The position numbers were made by a program, and so were the translations under genes. A model generated the notes under the pieces. The model was not told where the DNA came from. It saw nothing but the letters and a program-made list of their open reading frames with translations, and searched no databases. Shown piece by piece: positions 15,992 to 25,114 of a DNA stretch of 64,000 nt (the stretch's first letter is position 1; every line of letters begins with the position of its first letter). The stretch lies in assembly GCF_019800005.1 (NCBI RefSeq), contig NZ_JABGCL010000001.1, positions 239,641 to 303,640 on the forward strand, read 5' to 3'. This DNA is from Geminicoccus harenae. GTDB taxonomy: Bacteria; Pseudomonadota; Alphaproteobacteria; Geminicoccales; Geminicoccaceae.

Positions 15992-16890
15992 CCGCCGATC
16001 TCCACTTCCTCCAGGCTGACATGGCCGCCGGACCACGGGCCCGGCCAGACCTCGAAGGCGCGCTCGCGGCGCAGGCGGCGGATCTCGCCGACCGGCAGGT
16101 CCTTGGCGATCAGCAGGTCGCCGCCCTGGTCACGCGGCTCCAGGAAGGCGAACACGCCGTCGTCGCCGAACACAGCCTCGCACGGGCCATAGACGGCAGC
16201 ACCGCTGAAATTGGTGCGCGGCACCTCCAGAGGGATCGTGCCGACGCAGCCGACCACGCCCACCAGCGTGCCCAGCTCGATCGCCCGGGCCTTGGCGCAG
16301 CCGAACACCCGGTAATAGCCGGACCGCCTGGCGGTGTTGGACGGGACCAGCAGGAGATCGATGTCGGCCTGGCCCAGGATCGGGGACAAAGCCGGCAGCT
16401 CGCTGTCCAGGCAGATCAGGATGGCGATGCGCAGGCCCCGCCAGGTGATCACCTTGAGGGTCGAGCCGGGGAACAGCGCCCAGTCGTCCGGGTCCTTCTC
16501 AGACGGGACCAGGCAGAGCTTGTCCTGGGTGAACAGCGTGCCGTCCGGGAAGACGAGGTGCGCGCGGTTGACCATGCCCGAGCCGTTGAGCGGCCGGGCC
16601 GACCAGGTGCCGGCGAGCAGGGCCACCCCGTGCTTGGCCGGCAGGTCGCGCACCTTGGCGAGCAGGCCGGCACCGCTCTCGGCCATGAAGCCCGGCTCGG
16701 CGGTGGGGGCTGGCGGGGTGGCCGCCCAGAGCAGGGTCTGCTCGACGTTCCACTCGGGCAGCACCAGGATCGAGGCGCCGGCCGCGGCGGCCTCGGCCAT
16801 GCGGGCGTCGATCCGCTCCACCAACTCGTCGAGGTCGCCCGGCAGGTCGCCCGCGTCATAGGCCCAAAGGGCCAGGCCGATCCGTTCCAA
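15988..16890 (-). CDS. Nitrilase-superfamily carbon-nitrogen hydrolase
   Basis: This 300-residue amidase keeps the Glu-Lys-Cys triad: Glu46 (LPEW), Lys124 (TQDKLC) and Cys160 (LICLDSE). It starts at TTG 16890, with GGGAG six bases before. The overall pattern fits aliphatic amidases and N-carbamoylputrescine-type amidases. The GTGA overlap with the acetylpolyamine deacetylase suggests that both act on acylated or carbamoylated amines. Exact substrate not determined. Confidence 0.85.
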   Translation of the reverse strand: MERIGLALWAYDAGDLPGDLDELVERIDARMAEAAAAGASILVLPEWNVEQTLLWAATPPAPTAEPGFMAESGAGLLAKVRDLPAKHGVALLAGTWSARPLNGSGMVNRAHLVFPDGTLFTQDKLCLVPSEKDPDDWALFPGSTLKVITWRGLRIAILICLDSELPALSPILGQADIDLLLVPSNTARRSGYYRVFGCAKARAIELGTLVGVVGCVGTIPLEVPRTNFSGAAVYGPCEAVFGDDGVFAFLEPRDQGGDLLIAKDLPVGEIRRLRRERAFEVWPGPWSGGHVSLEEVEIGG

Positions 16891-16979
16891 GGCAATCTCC
16901 CGAGGTCTGCTGGAGGGCCACGGCTATAGCCGCGCTGCCGCAACGGTCAAAGCCACCGGGCGGGCAGCACGTTCCATCT

Positions 16980-18608
16980 TTAGCGTGGCTGTGCCGCCGA
17001 TACCTCGTCCAGCACCTCAGGCCCGGCCGGGCAGGAGCGGCGAAGCTGCTCCGGGGTCAGCACGGTCTGCCGTGCCGGCTCTTCCCAGCCGGCGAATACG
17101 CTGCGGCTGGGCAGCAGTTCCAGATCCGTGCCGAAATAGGCGTTGAACACCAGCCGGTAAAGATTCGCGAGGTTCAGGTCGGGAGGCAGCTCAAGCCGGC
17201 CGTCGCTGGCATATACGGCCAGCAGCGGCGAGAACCGCTCGATCAGGCAGCTCCGCTCGACCGAATCATGGTCGAAATAGAGCCCGCCGCCATGGTCGCC
17301 GTGGATGATGATCAGCTTAGGCTCGGGCATGCGCTCCAGCAGCCGTGTCACGTAAGCCAGCACCACATCGTTGGTGAACATCAGCTTGTCGACATAGCCG
17401 TCCCGGTAGAAGCGACGCCGCGTCGGCTCGTCCCTGATGAAGTGCGAGCCGTCGTTCAGCCCGACCGAGCCGCCGGCCGGTGCGATCTTGGTGCCGTGGC
17501 GGTCGAGGTCGAAGGGCGGGTGCGGCGCCAGGGCATGAACGTAGAGAAAGAAGGGCGGGGTGAGGTCGGCCTCGTAGGGTTGCCCGAACATGGCGGGGTC
17601 GAGGCTGGGCTCGTTCAGGTCGATGACGCGCACCGCATCGGCGATCAGGGTCTCCTCCAGCAGGATCATCTCGAAGTTGGAGAGCAGGTGCGGCGCCAGC
17701 AGCCGGTCGACCTGCTCCATCCGCACCGGATCGTAGCGTACGTCGAAGGCGGCGGTCTGGTAGCCGAACCCGCGCAGCGTCGTCATCACCGGGTTGTGCC
17801 GCAGTGCCTCCTGGAGCGTCTGGCGCAGGTCGGCCGGCGGCTCCGCGGGCTGGAGGTCCTCCAGATAGCCGGCCGAGAGCACGCTGTTCATCACCAGCAG
17901 CGTCTGGTTGTAGGGCGTGGTCGCCCGATCTGCGATCTGGAACCCCAGCGCGGCCAGCTGGTCCAGGAAGGGCCGGTTGTCGAAGCCGTACAGATCGGCC
18001 AGCACGTCCTCCCGCCCATAGCCGTCCAGCACGACGTGCACGATGTTGGGCGGGGTTCCGGTGGAGGCGGCCCCACCGAACAGGGCCTGCCGCTGCCGCT
18101 CGGCCGCGGCGCGCGCGCCGGCATCGTCGGCCCGGGACTCGCGTCCGAGCAGGGTCGTCACCGGGAAGACCAGCATGGTCAGCATCACGAGATTGGCGAT
18201 CCTGGTCGCATCCGGTCCGGGGCGCGCGAACAGGAGCACCGGGATCGCCAGGACGATCAGGCCCGCCAGCAGGTAGCGATGGGACAGCGGCTCGGCCACC
18301 AGCCCGATCAGCTGGTCGAACACAGGGGCCGCCAGCTTGAAGTAGCAGACGAGGGCCAGGCCCAGCGCCGCCCACAAGGCGGCGCGGTGGAGGTCGCGGA
18401 GCAGAAGCCAGAGCAGCACCATGGCCAGGAGGGTGCCTGCCATGATCACCAGGATCGGCCGCACGGCCACGTCGAGGCCCGGCAGGGTGAGATTGCGGGT
18501 CAGCACGAAGAGGGGGAAGTGCGCGGCGAGCAGGAAGGGGTAGAGGGGCAGGTGAAACATTTTCCGGAACAAAGCGTCCTCCCCGCTCATTGCGGATATT
18601 TTACCCAT
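16980..18608 (-). CDS. Membrane-anchored sulfatase/alkaline-phosphatase-fold protein
   Basis: This 542-residue protein has about five N-terminal membrane helices (to about residue 160) and a large extracytoplasmic domain with the alkaline-phosphatase-superfamily layout. Metal-ligand positions show as NIVHVVLDGYG at its start, a Thr-rich nucleophile region (ATTPYNQTLL), and HALAPHPPFD and IIHGDHGGG near the end. Related enzymes transfer phospho-groups or cleave sulfate or phosphate esters on envelope glycans (LTA-synthase/phosphoethanolamine-transferase style). The start is uncertain: ATGs at 18608, 18590 and 18560 are all possible. It is divergent from a polytopic membrane protein. Confidence 0.75.
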   Translation of the reverse strand: MGKISAMSGEDALFRKMFHLPLYPFLLAAHFPLFVLTRNLTLPGLDVAVRPILVIMAGTLLAMVLLWLLLRDLHRAALWAALGLALVCYFKLAAPVFDQLIGLVAEPLSHRYLLAGLIVLAIPVLLFARPGPDATRIANLVMLTMLVFPVTTLLGRESRADDAGARAAAERQRQALFGGAASTGTPPNIVHVVLDGYGREDVLADLYGFDNRPFLDQLAALGFQIADRATTPYNQTLLVMNSVLSAGYLEDLQPAEPPADLRQTLQEALRHNPVMTTLRGFGYQTAAFDVRYDPVRMEQVDRLLAPHLLSNFEMILLEETLIADAVRVIDLNEPSLDPAMFGQPYEADLTPPFFLYVHALAPHPPFDLDRHGTKIAPAGGSVGLNDGSHFIRDEPTRRRFYRDGYVDKLMFTNDVVLAYVTRLLERMPEPKLIIIHGDHGGGLYFDHDSVERSCLIERFSPLLAVYASDGRLELPPDLNLANLYRLVFNAYFGTDLELLPSRSVFAGWEEPARQTVLTPEQLRRSCPAGPEVLDEVSAAQPR

Positions 18609-18791
18609 ATTCCCGATCGTAGCGGTCCTGATCGCCGTGCCGTCAACTGCCTGCTTGAGGAACAGGACGGTGCGCCCCGGGAGGCCGCCTCCCTCGAGGG
18701 CCGGCCGCAGCCGCTGCCCGGAACCTCGGTCGGAGAAGTGCTATTGCTGCAGGATCGAGGCGGGCAGCCGGTCCGTGCATCGGGACTGTCG

Positions 18792-20423
18792 ATGGAAGCT
18801 CAGGGCGGTCGTCGCGTGGATGGTCGTCTTTCGGCGCCCGTGCTTTGGCGGGTGACGGCGGCGCTGCTGGCGGTCGTGTTGCTGATTCCGCTCTTCGCTG
18901 CGGAAATACCCCCGATCCTCGATTACCCGAACCATCTGGCCCGCATGAAGATCCTGGCGGAGGGGCCGGCCAACCCGGTGCTGAGCCGGATGTACGAGAT
19001 CCAATGGGGCCTGATCCCGAACATCGCCATCGACCTCGTCATGCCGCCGATGCTGCAGTTCATGCCGCTGTTCGCGGCCGGCAAGGTCATGCTGGCGATC
19101 ACGGTCCTGCTGCCGGTCGCGGGCGCCATCCTGTTCAGCCGGGCGCTGTTCGGGAACTGGTCGTTCTGGTCCCTGGGCTCGGGCCTGGTCGCCTATAACG
19201 GCATCACCCTGCTGGGGTTCATGAACTTCCAGATCGGGCTGGGCCTGGCCCTGATCGTCGCGGCCGGCTGGATCGCGTGGCGCAACCGGATGCCGGCTGC
19301 GACCGTGCTCGGCGCTGCGCTCGGCGCCATCGTGCTGTTCTTCCTCCACATCTTCAGCGTGCTGTTCCTGGCCGTGCTGCTGGGTTCCTACGAGCTCATG
19401 CGGCTCCATCCGCAGCAGCGCCCCGGCCAACCGGTCTGGCCGGCACTCCTGCGCAGCGCCCTCATGCTGGGCTGCGTGCTCGTGGTTCCGGTCCTCTTCC
19501 TCGCGCTGGCGCCCATCAGCGACAATCCGGCAGCGGCGGACTGGCGGCCGCTCGGCAGCAAGCCGGCCGGGCTGTTCCTGCCCTTCCTCAACTACTGGGT
19601 GGGGCTCGACTTTGGCACGGGCGCACTGGTCGGCGCGTTCGTCCTGCTTTCCTGGTGGCGGGGCTGGATGAGGGTGCCACCGTGCACGGTCATCGCCATG
19701 CTCGTGCTGGGCCTCGGCTACTTCCTGTCGCCGTTCCTGCTCATGGGCGCGTCCTTCGTGGACTACCGGATGCCGGCCATGATGGGCTTCCTGCTGTTCG
19801 CCGGCATGGTTCCCGATCGCCTGCCGCGCTGGCTGGCAGCCTCCGCCGGCACCGGCTTTGCCCTGCTGTTCCTGGTCCGGATGGCGATCCTCGTCCTGGT
19901 ATGGATCGATTCGCGGGTCGATGTCGCCCGGGTGCGCGAGGCGATCGCCGGCGTGGAGCCCGGCAGCAAGGTTCTGGTCGCGATCAGCGAGCAGAAGGAC
20001 AATCCGCGCTACTGGCAGGAAGGCATGCGGCGAAGCCGGCAGGTCTCCGGGCTCGCCTCGACCTTCCTCCATCTGGCCGCCCTGCTCTCGATCGAGCGTA
20101 ATGCCTTCTGGCCGCTGCTGTTCGCCGAGCCCGGCAAGCAGCCGCTGCGTGCCCGGCCACCCTATGATGCGCTCTCGCTGCCCGAAGGCCGTCCGCCGAG
20201 CTATCGCCTCCTTTCGCCGGAAGCCGCCCGGACGGGCCTGGACCCGGAGGACTTGGCAAAGGCGCCCTACCTTAAGGACTGGGCCCGGCAGTATGACTTT
20301 GTGCTGATCCTGAACGCGGGCGGCGTCCCGGACCTGCACCGGGTCAACCCCGACAAGCTCGACCTGCTCACGGCCAACGACACGGCGGCGCTGTTCCGCG
20401 TGGCGGAGGCACCGGGAGAATAG
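18792..20423 (+). CDS. Polytopic membrane protein of unknown function
   Basis: This 543-residue protein has around ten hydrophobic helices from residue 18 to about 380, then a soluble C-terminal domain of roughly 150 residues. The first periplasmic loop contains PPILDYPNHLARM, reminiscent of GT-C-type membrane enzymes that carry an acidic first loop, but I cannot assign it to a named family. The ATG at 18792 was chosen because the frame before it is uncharacteristic and runs antisense through the neighbouring gene. The GT87 gene downstream and the divergent sulfatase-fold gene suggest envelope glycan work. Confidence 0.75.
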   Translation: MEAQGGRRVDGRLSAPVLWRVTAALLAVVLLIPLFAAEIPPILDYPNHLARMKILAEGPANPVLSRMYEIQWGLIPNIAIDLVMPPMLQFMPLFAAGKVMLAITVLLPVAGAILFSRALFGNWSFWSLGSGLVAYNGITLLGFMNFQIGLGLALIVAAGWIAWRNRMPAATVLGAALGAIVLFFLHIFSVLFLAVLLGSYELMRLHPQQRPGQPVWPALLRSALMLGCVLVVPVLFLALAPISDNPAAADWRPLGSKPAGLFLPFLNYWVGLDFGTGALVGAFVLLSWWRGWMRVPPCTVIAMLVLGLGYFLSPFLLMGASFVDYRMPAMMGFLLFAGMVPDRLPRWLAASAGTGFALLFLVRMAILVLVWIDSRVDVARVREAIAGVEPGSKVLVAISEQKDNPRYWQEGMRRSRQVSGLASTFLHLAALLSIERNAFWPLLFAEPGKQPLRARPPYDALSLPEGRPPSYRLLSPEAARTGLDPEDLAKAPYLKDWARQYDFVLILNAGGVPDLHRVNPDKLDLLTANDTAALFRVAEAPGE

Positions 20424-20573
20424 CACGACGCCGCTGATCGAGGTCATGGAGCCACGACGAGCGCTATCCGCTATCCATGGGACCTCTGTCGAGGAGCACG
20501 GCAAGATGCACCTGCGCCTGATGCCGGAGCGTGCCGACGCCCGGGCCGGCCGCCGCTCTGGCAACCCGGCACC

Positions 20574-21938
20574 ATGGGGGAGGGCGGGCAGGCCGCCCGG
20601 ATGGGGCTGCTGATGGCCAGCGTGGCACGAATCGGCGGGGCGATGCCGGCCTGGCGCCGCCGCCTGATCCAGTGCGGCTGCGTGTTCCTCATCCTCCTGG
20701 GCGTCGTCGGCACCATCCGCAACGGTGTGCTTCCGGGCAACCGGGTGTTCTTCGACTTCAAGGTCTTCTACGCCGCCGGGGAACTCTGGCGCGAGCGCGT
20801 GTCGCCTTACGATGCCAAGACGTTCTGGGCAGAGCTCGCCAGGTTCGACCCCGAAAGTCCCGAGTACAACCGCAAGCTCCGGGCCATCTATGTCTACCCG
20901 CCGCAGGCCTCGGCCTTCTTCGCGCTGTGGACGCGGCTGCCGATCGAGCAGGCCGCCCGCCTGCTGCTCGCCGTCAATGTCGCCCTGACCGTGCTGGCGC
21001 TGGTGCTGATGGGCCGGATCCTGTCCTGGTTCCGGCCGGTCGGGCTGGTGGAGCTCGCCTTTCTGGCGGCCCTGCCCGGCATCGGGCTGTACATCAACCT
21101 GCGCAACACGCAGTGGGGGATCCTGATCCTGGTCCTCCTGCTCGCCACCTTCATGCTCGAGCGCAGCGGCCGCCGCGCGCCGGCCGGCATCGCGCTGGCC
21201 CTGACCTCGTTCAAGCCCTCGTTCATGCCGCTGTTCGCGCTGTATCATCTCCTGCGAGGGAACTGGCGGCTCGTGGCGATGGCGGCTCTGGGCGTGCTGG
21301 CCCTGACGGTCCTGCCGCTGGTCCTGACCGGGCAGCCCCTGACCAGGCTGCTCGAGTACAGCCAGGCCTTGGAGCTGCGTGACGCACGCGGGGAATTCCT
21401 TTCGACCCACCCGGGCGAGCGGTTCACGATCAACTACAACATGATTCATCTGGAGGCGCTGCTGCTGCGCCTGTTCGGTGCGCCGTCGGGCCTGGCCGGG
21501 GCGGCGGTGCTGCTGGCGCTGGTGGTACTCTGCGCGACCACGGCCTTCGTGCTGCGCCAGGCACCGCGCACGGAGGAGGAGCACCTCCTCGATTTCGCGA
21601 TCGTCGCCGCCCTGTCGGCGACGGCGGTCTACCACCGCACCTACGACCTGTTCCTCCTGCTGCCGGGCTTCTTGTGCCTGTACCTGCGGGCAGCCAGCGA
21701 CGTGGAGCGCCATGGCCGCTGGTGGCGGGCCGGCATCCTCGTGCTCTTCCTCTTGCTGTTCACCCGCTTCAACGGCTGGGTGACGAGCTGGATCTCCTCC
21801 ACGCCCGAGCTCCGGGACCTGCCGCAGGCCCGCGCCCTGCTGCCCATGCCCTGGCTGGTCATGGCGCTGCTGCTGGCGCTGCTGCAACTGCGCCGCCAGC
21901 CGGCCGGCCTGGGCCGGTGCCGCCTAAACGGCTGCTAG
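20574..21938 (+). CDS. Glycosyltransferase family 87 (DUF2029) membrane protein
   Basis: This 454-residue protein has about ten membrane helices and the GT87 hallmark of an acidic first loop (VFFDFKVFYAAGELW), followed by YPP, GLYINLRNTQWG and ALTSFKPS. GT87 members are polyprenyl-phosphate-sugar-dependent mannosyl- or glycosyltransferases acting outside the cytoplasmic membrane. The start could also be 20601, 20613 or 20643; none has a clearly better ribosome site. The stop codon shares a CTAG with the convergent recX stop. Confidence 0.8.
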   Translation: MGEGGQAARMGLLMASVARIGGAMPAWRRRLIQCGCVFLILLGVVGTIRNGVLPGNRVFFDFKVFYAAGELWRERVSPYDAKTFWAELARFDPESPEYNRKLRAIYVYPPQASAFFALWTRLPIEQAARLLLAVNVALTVLALVLMGRILSWFRPVGLVELAFLAALPGIGLYINLRNTQWGILILVLLLATFMLERSGRRAPAGIALALTSFKPSFMPLFALYHLLRGNWRLVAMAALGVLALTVLPLVLTGQPLTRLLEYSQALELRDARGEFLSTHPGERFTINYNMIHLEALLLRLFGAPSGLAGAAVLLALVVLCATTAFVLRQAPRTEEEHLLDFAIVAALSATAVYHRTYDLFLLLPGFLCLYLRAASDVERHGRWWRAGILVLFLLLFTRFNGWVTSWISSTPELRDLPQARALLPMPWLVMALLLALLQLRRQPAGLGRCRLNGC

Positions 21939-22489
21939 GCGCGCTCGTCCTCCTCCGGCTCGTCCAGCGCCGCACGGGCGATGTCTGCCGGAAAGCCGTG
22001 GCGCATGAGGCGGGCGAGGTCGGCCTGGCGGTTGGGGGCGCGCTCGTCCTCGGGCCGGTGCCAGCCCAGGCGGCGCTTGCGCACGAAGGCCCGCGCGGCC
22101 GCAGCCTCGGGCTCGGGGATCTCCTCGGTGATGGCCTCCAGGGCGGCATCCGCCGTGTCCCGATCCACCCCCTGGCGGGCCATGTGGTGGCGGATGCCCA
22201 GGCGCGACAGGCCGCGGTTCACCAGCGTGCGGCCGCGGCCGCGGGCGAACACGGCATCGTCGACATAGCCGAGTTCCACCAGCCGCTCGAGCGCCTGCTC
22301 GACCGGGCGCTGGTCGAGCTCCGCCGGGTCGGCGCCGGGCTCGGGCGGGCGGAGCTTGGCCAGCCTACGCAGGAGGACGCGCCGGACCGAGGCTTGGCTC
22401 GCCGAGATCCGCGCCAGGTAGCGCAGCCCGGCGGTCACCAGCTCGCGGACGAGCCTGGCCTCGTCCTGGTCCGGCAGGCCGCCGCTCAC
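21935..22489 (-). CDS. recX: RecX family regulator
   Basis: This 184-residue protein is built of RecX-type three-helix repeats (ALERLVELGYVDDAVFARGRGRTLVNRGLSRLGIRHHM split over two repeats, then KRRLGW). RecX inhibits RecA filament growth. The GTG at 22489 overlaps the stop of the polyamine-binding-protein gene (GTGA), which is an odd partner. RecX is usually next to recA, absent here. Translation coupled to a transporter subunit would tie RecX level to that operon. Confidence 0.85.
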   Translation of the reverse strand: MSGGLPDQDEARLVRELVTAGLRYLARISASQASVRRVLLRRLAKLRPPEPGADPAELDQRPVEQALERLVELGYVDDAVFARGRGRTLVNRGLSRLGIRHHMARQGVDRDTADAALEAITEEIPEPEAAAARAFVRKRRLGWHRPEDERAPNRQADLARLMRHGFPADIARAALDEPEEDERA

Positions 22490-23532
22490 TTCTTCAGACG
22501 CGTGAACACCCGGTTGCGCAGCTCGCGGGTCTTTTCCGAGCAGTCGCGCGCGGGCCTGAGGCGATCGGCATACTCGTTCGGCATCACCACGGCCGGATCG
22601 CTGCTCAGCGCCTCGTCCATGAACTCGGCCGAGCCCTCGATGGCGTTGTTGTAGCCGGTAAAGTTGGAGGCCTGCGCGATGTTCTCGGGCTTCATCACCC
22701 AGGCCAGGAACTTCTTCGCCCCCTCCTTGTTCGGCGCGCCCTTCGGGATGACGAAATTGTCCTGCCACATCGAGATACCCTCCTTGGGGTACACGTAGAC
22801 CAGGCTCGGCAACTGCTCCCTGGTGCGGTGCGCGGCACCGTTCCACTGCTGGTGCATGATCACCTCCTTGGCGATCATCCGCTCGATCGTGCCGTCCGAC
22901 TGGTACATGGCCAGCACCGGCTTCTGCTTCTCCAGGACCGCCAGGATCTTCTGCGCGTCCTCGGTCGACTCGCTGCACTGGTCCAGGCCCAGATAGAAGG
23001 CGGCGGCGTTCCAGAGCTCGATCTCGTCGTTCAGCGCGGCGACCTGGCCGTTGAGCTCGGCCGGCGGCTCGAAGAACGACTTCCAGCTCTCCTCCAGCTT
23101 ACCGCCCGGCACCCGCTCGCTGTCGTAGCTGAACCCGGTGGTCCCCCACATGTAGGGCACGCTGTACTTGCGGCCGGGGTCGAACCAGGGGTCGGCGAAG
23201 GAGGTCTGGATGTTGGCGAAGCTCTCCAAGGTCGAAGCGTCGAACGGCTCCAGGAGATCGGCCTCGATCATGACCGGGACCATGTAGTCGCTCGGCACCA
23301 CGATGTCGTAGCCGCTGGCTCCGGCCTGCAGCTTGGCGAGCATGGTCTCGTTGGAATCGTAGACGTCCAGCACGACGCTGGTGCCGGTCTCCTGCTCGAA
23401 CTTCTTCAGGAGCTCCGGCGGGAAGTAGTTGCTCCAGTTGTAGAAATTCACCGTGTCCGCGTGAGCGGCACCACTCGCCGCGCCCAGCGCCACGACCATG
23501 GCTGCCGTCGTCGCCACCAGCCTGTTGCTCAC
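22486..23532 (-). CDS. potD: Spermidine/putrescine ABC transporter substrate-binding protein
   Basis: This 348-residue periplasmic binding protein is of the PotD/PotF family. The GTG at 23532 opens a signal peptide (VSNRLVATTAAMVVALGAASGAAHA). The mature start DTVNFYNWSNYFPPELLKKFEQETG is the family hallmark, and the VVPSDYMVPVMIEADLLEP segment follows. It would bind a polyamine and deliver it to the PotABC proteins encoded about 2 kb upstream on the same strand, from which it is separated by an oppositely oriented hydrolase gene and a small secreted-protein gene. Confidence 0.9.
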   Translation of the reverse strand: MSNRLVATTAAMVVALGAASGAAHADTVNFYNWSNYFPPELLKKFEQETGTSVVLDVYDSNETMLAKLQAGASGYDIVVPSDYMVPVMIEADLLEPFDASTLESFANIQTSFADPWFDPGRKYSVPYMWGTTGFSYDSERVPGGKLEESWKSFFEPPAELNGQVAALNDEIELWNAAAFYLGLDQCSESTEDAQKILAVLEKQKPVLAMYQSDGTIERMIAKEVIMHQQWNGAAHRTREQLPSLVYVYPKEGISMWQDNFVIPKGAPNKEGAKKFLAWVMKPENIAQASNFTGYNNAIEGSAEFMDEALSSDPAVVMPNEYADRLRPARDCSEKTRELRNRVFTRLKK

Positions 23533-23866
23533 CTGTCCGTCCCCATCGCCCGTTCGTCCGTGGGCCGATCTTGGCCCTGGAAGAGATGGGACGGAAGGCG
23601 GTTCATGGTTGAGGGCGCCGCTGCTTCCGGTGACCGAGCCGGCCGTCCGCCAGACGCGCCATACGGACCGCCCGGCAGCTTGCCCGGTTTCGGCAACACT
23701 CGCGTCGAGCTGTGCCGTTCCCGACAGGGCCGAACTGGACGCTGACTGACTTCCAGTAAAAACATCGGCGGCGGCTACACCAAGACAGAAAAACGCGTGA
23801 TGATGCAGCCGGGACGGCCACCTCGTCCGGAATTGATCTTGCGGTCGCGGCCCCGGCCTGGAGAGA
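23533..23866. other. Divergent promoter region between potD and the hydrolase gene
   Basis: About 330 bases with no supportable gene. A somewhat AT-richer stretch (23750-23800, with AGTAAAAACATC and AGACAGAAAAACG) is the best place for promoters. I see no clear operator or terminator. Confidence 0.45.
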
Positions 23867-25087
23867 ATGATGTCAACACTTGCACGGCTCGCCGCGCTCC
23901 TCGCCCTGCTGCTCGGCATCGCCAGCGCCCCGCCTACGGCCCACGCGCAGGAGGGTGAGCCGGTCCGGCTCGCATCGGGCATCAGCTACCAGTTCCTGGC
24001 CCGCTGGGACGCCCAGCGCCTGAACCATATCCTGGAGGTGGATACCCAGGAATTCGCCGGGATCACGACGAGCTACACGCCGGCCACCAACGCGGTCCGG
24101 CTGTTTCGCGTCACCTATCCGTCCGTGATCCCGGAGCGGGGCAACCGGCCGATCGTCGCCACCGGCCTGCTGGCCGTGCCCGAGGTGGCAGGCACGACCC
24201 TGCCGATGGTCTCCTACCAGCACGGCACGGTGTACGGCAAAGAGGAGGTGCCGTCCTTCCCCGAGCAGTCGCCCGAGACCCAGTTGATGATCGCGCAGTT
24301 CGCGGGCCAGGGCTATCTGCTGATCGGCGCCGACTATTTCGGCATGGGCCAGTCGGAGGAGCCGGAAGGCTACATGGTGAAGGGCAGCCACCAGCAGGCG
24401 ACCTTCGACATGCTGATGGCCAGCCGTGCGGTGCTGGCGGATCTCGGGCTCGACAGCGACGAGCTGTTCCTGGCCGGCTGGTCGCAGGGCGGCTTCGTCA
24501 CCATGGCCTTCCTGGAGAAGCTGGAAAGTGCGGGCGTGCCGGTCGCGGCGGTCGCAACGGCGAGCGCGCCGGTCGATGTCTTCGCGGCGCTCAACGGCTT
24601 TCTCAACTTCCCGCGGGAGAACGACGCGCCCTGGGTGACGACGCTGTTCATCCTGTCGTCCTTCTCGTTCGAGAACTATTACGGTGTGCCGGGGCTGGCG
24701 CGCTCGCTCATCAACGACGAGCATTACGAGGTCTCGCGCAAGGCCTACCAGCGGCAGCCCTTCGATCCGGCCGACGTCCCGACCGACCTGCGCCAGCTGA
24801 TCCGACCCGACTATTTCGATCCGCAGTTCTTCGCCGAATCCGCCTATGGCCGCCTCGTGGCCGCGACGCAGGCCTATCGCTGGATCATCCGGACGCCGGT
24901 GCGCAACTATTACGGCGAGAGCGACGAGGTGATCGCGACCGAGCTGGGCCAACTCGCCATGACCTACCAGCGCGCCATCGGGAACGGGAATCCGCAGGTG
25001 GAGGCGATCTCGACCGGCCCGACCTCGCACCGGGGCACGTTTGCCCGGGCGGTGCCGGCGTGGAAGACCCGGTTCGACGAGCCGTAA
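23867..25087 (+). CDS. Exported alpha/beta hydrolase (secretory-lipase/esterase type)
   Basis: This 406-residue protein has a signal peptide (MMSTLARLAALLALLLGIASAPPTAHA). The nucleophile elbow is GWSQGG (near residues 204-209), and an Asp (YGESDEVI) and a His (PTSHRGTF) close the triad. An early QHGTV motif would form the oxyanion region. It is most like large secretory lipases or esterases that act on ester substrates outside the cytoplasm. The second ATG (23870) is equally possible as start. It runs against the potABCD direction and divides that system. Confidence 0.8.
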   Translation: MMSTLARLAALLALLLGIASAPPTAHAQEGEPVRLASGISYQFLARWDAQRLNHILEVDTQEFAGITTSYTPATNAVRLFRVTYPSVIPERGNRPIVATGLLAVPEVAGTTLPMVSYQHGTVYGKEEVPSFPEQSPETQLMIAQFAGQGYLLIGADYFGMGQSEEPEGYMVKGSHQQATFDMLMASRAVLADLGLDSDELFLAGWSQGGFVTMAFLEKLESAGVPVAAVATASAPVDVFAALNGFLNFPRENDAPWVTTLFILSSFSFENYYGVPGLARSLINDEHYEVSRKAYQRQPFDPADVPTDLRQLIRPDYFDPQFFAESAYGRLVAATQAYRWIIRTPVRNYYGESDEVIATELGQLAMTYQRAIGNGNPQVEAISTGPTSHRGTFARAVPAWKTRFDEP

Positions 25088-25094
25088 CGTGCCA

Positions 25095-25114
25095 GGGCCG
25101 GCATCAGCCGGCCC
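25095..25114. terminator. Hairpin between convergent genes
   Basis: GGGCCGGC, loop ATCA, GCCGGCCC forms a perfect 8-bp stem just after the hydrolase stop and overlapping the last codons of the convergent small gene. No T-run. Confidence 0.45.

Noticed and set aside
14048..16192. A 714-codon plus-strand frame across the phosphoesterase/deacetylase region
   Set aside because: It is a mirror of the minus-strand genes, with no domain and an atypical composition.
17268..18791. A 500-codon upstream extension of the polytopic membrane protein gene on the plus strand
   Set aside because: It runs antisense through the sulfatase-fold gene, is rich in Gln/Arg/Gly/His and lacks any domain. It is an artefact of GC-rich codon bias.
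18741..21887. A 1048-codon open frame on the minus strand
   Set aside because: It is antisense to two clear membrane-protein genes and is composed of Arg, Gln, Gly and Glu in low-complexity fashion.
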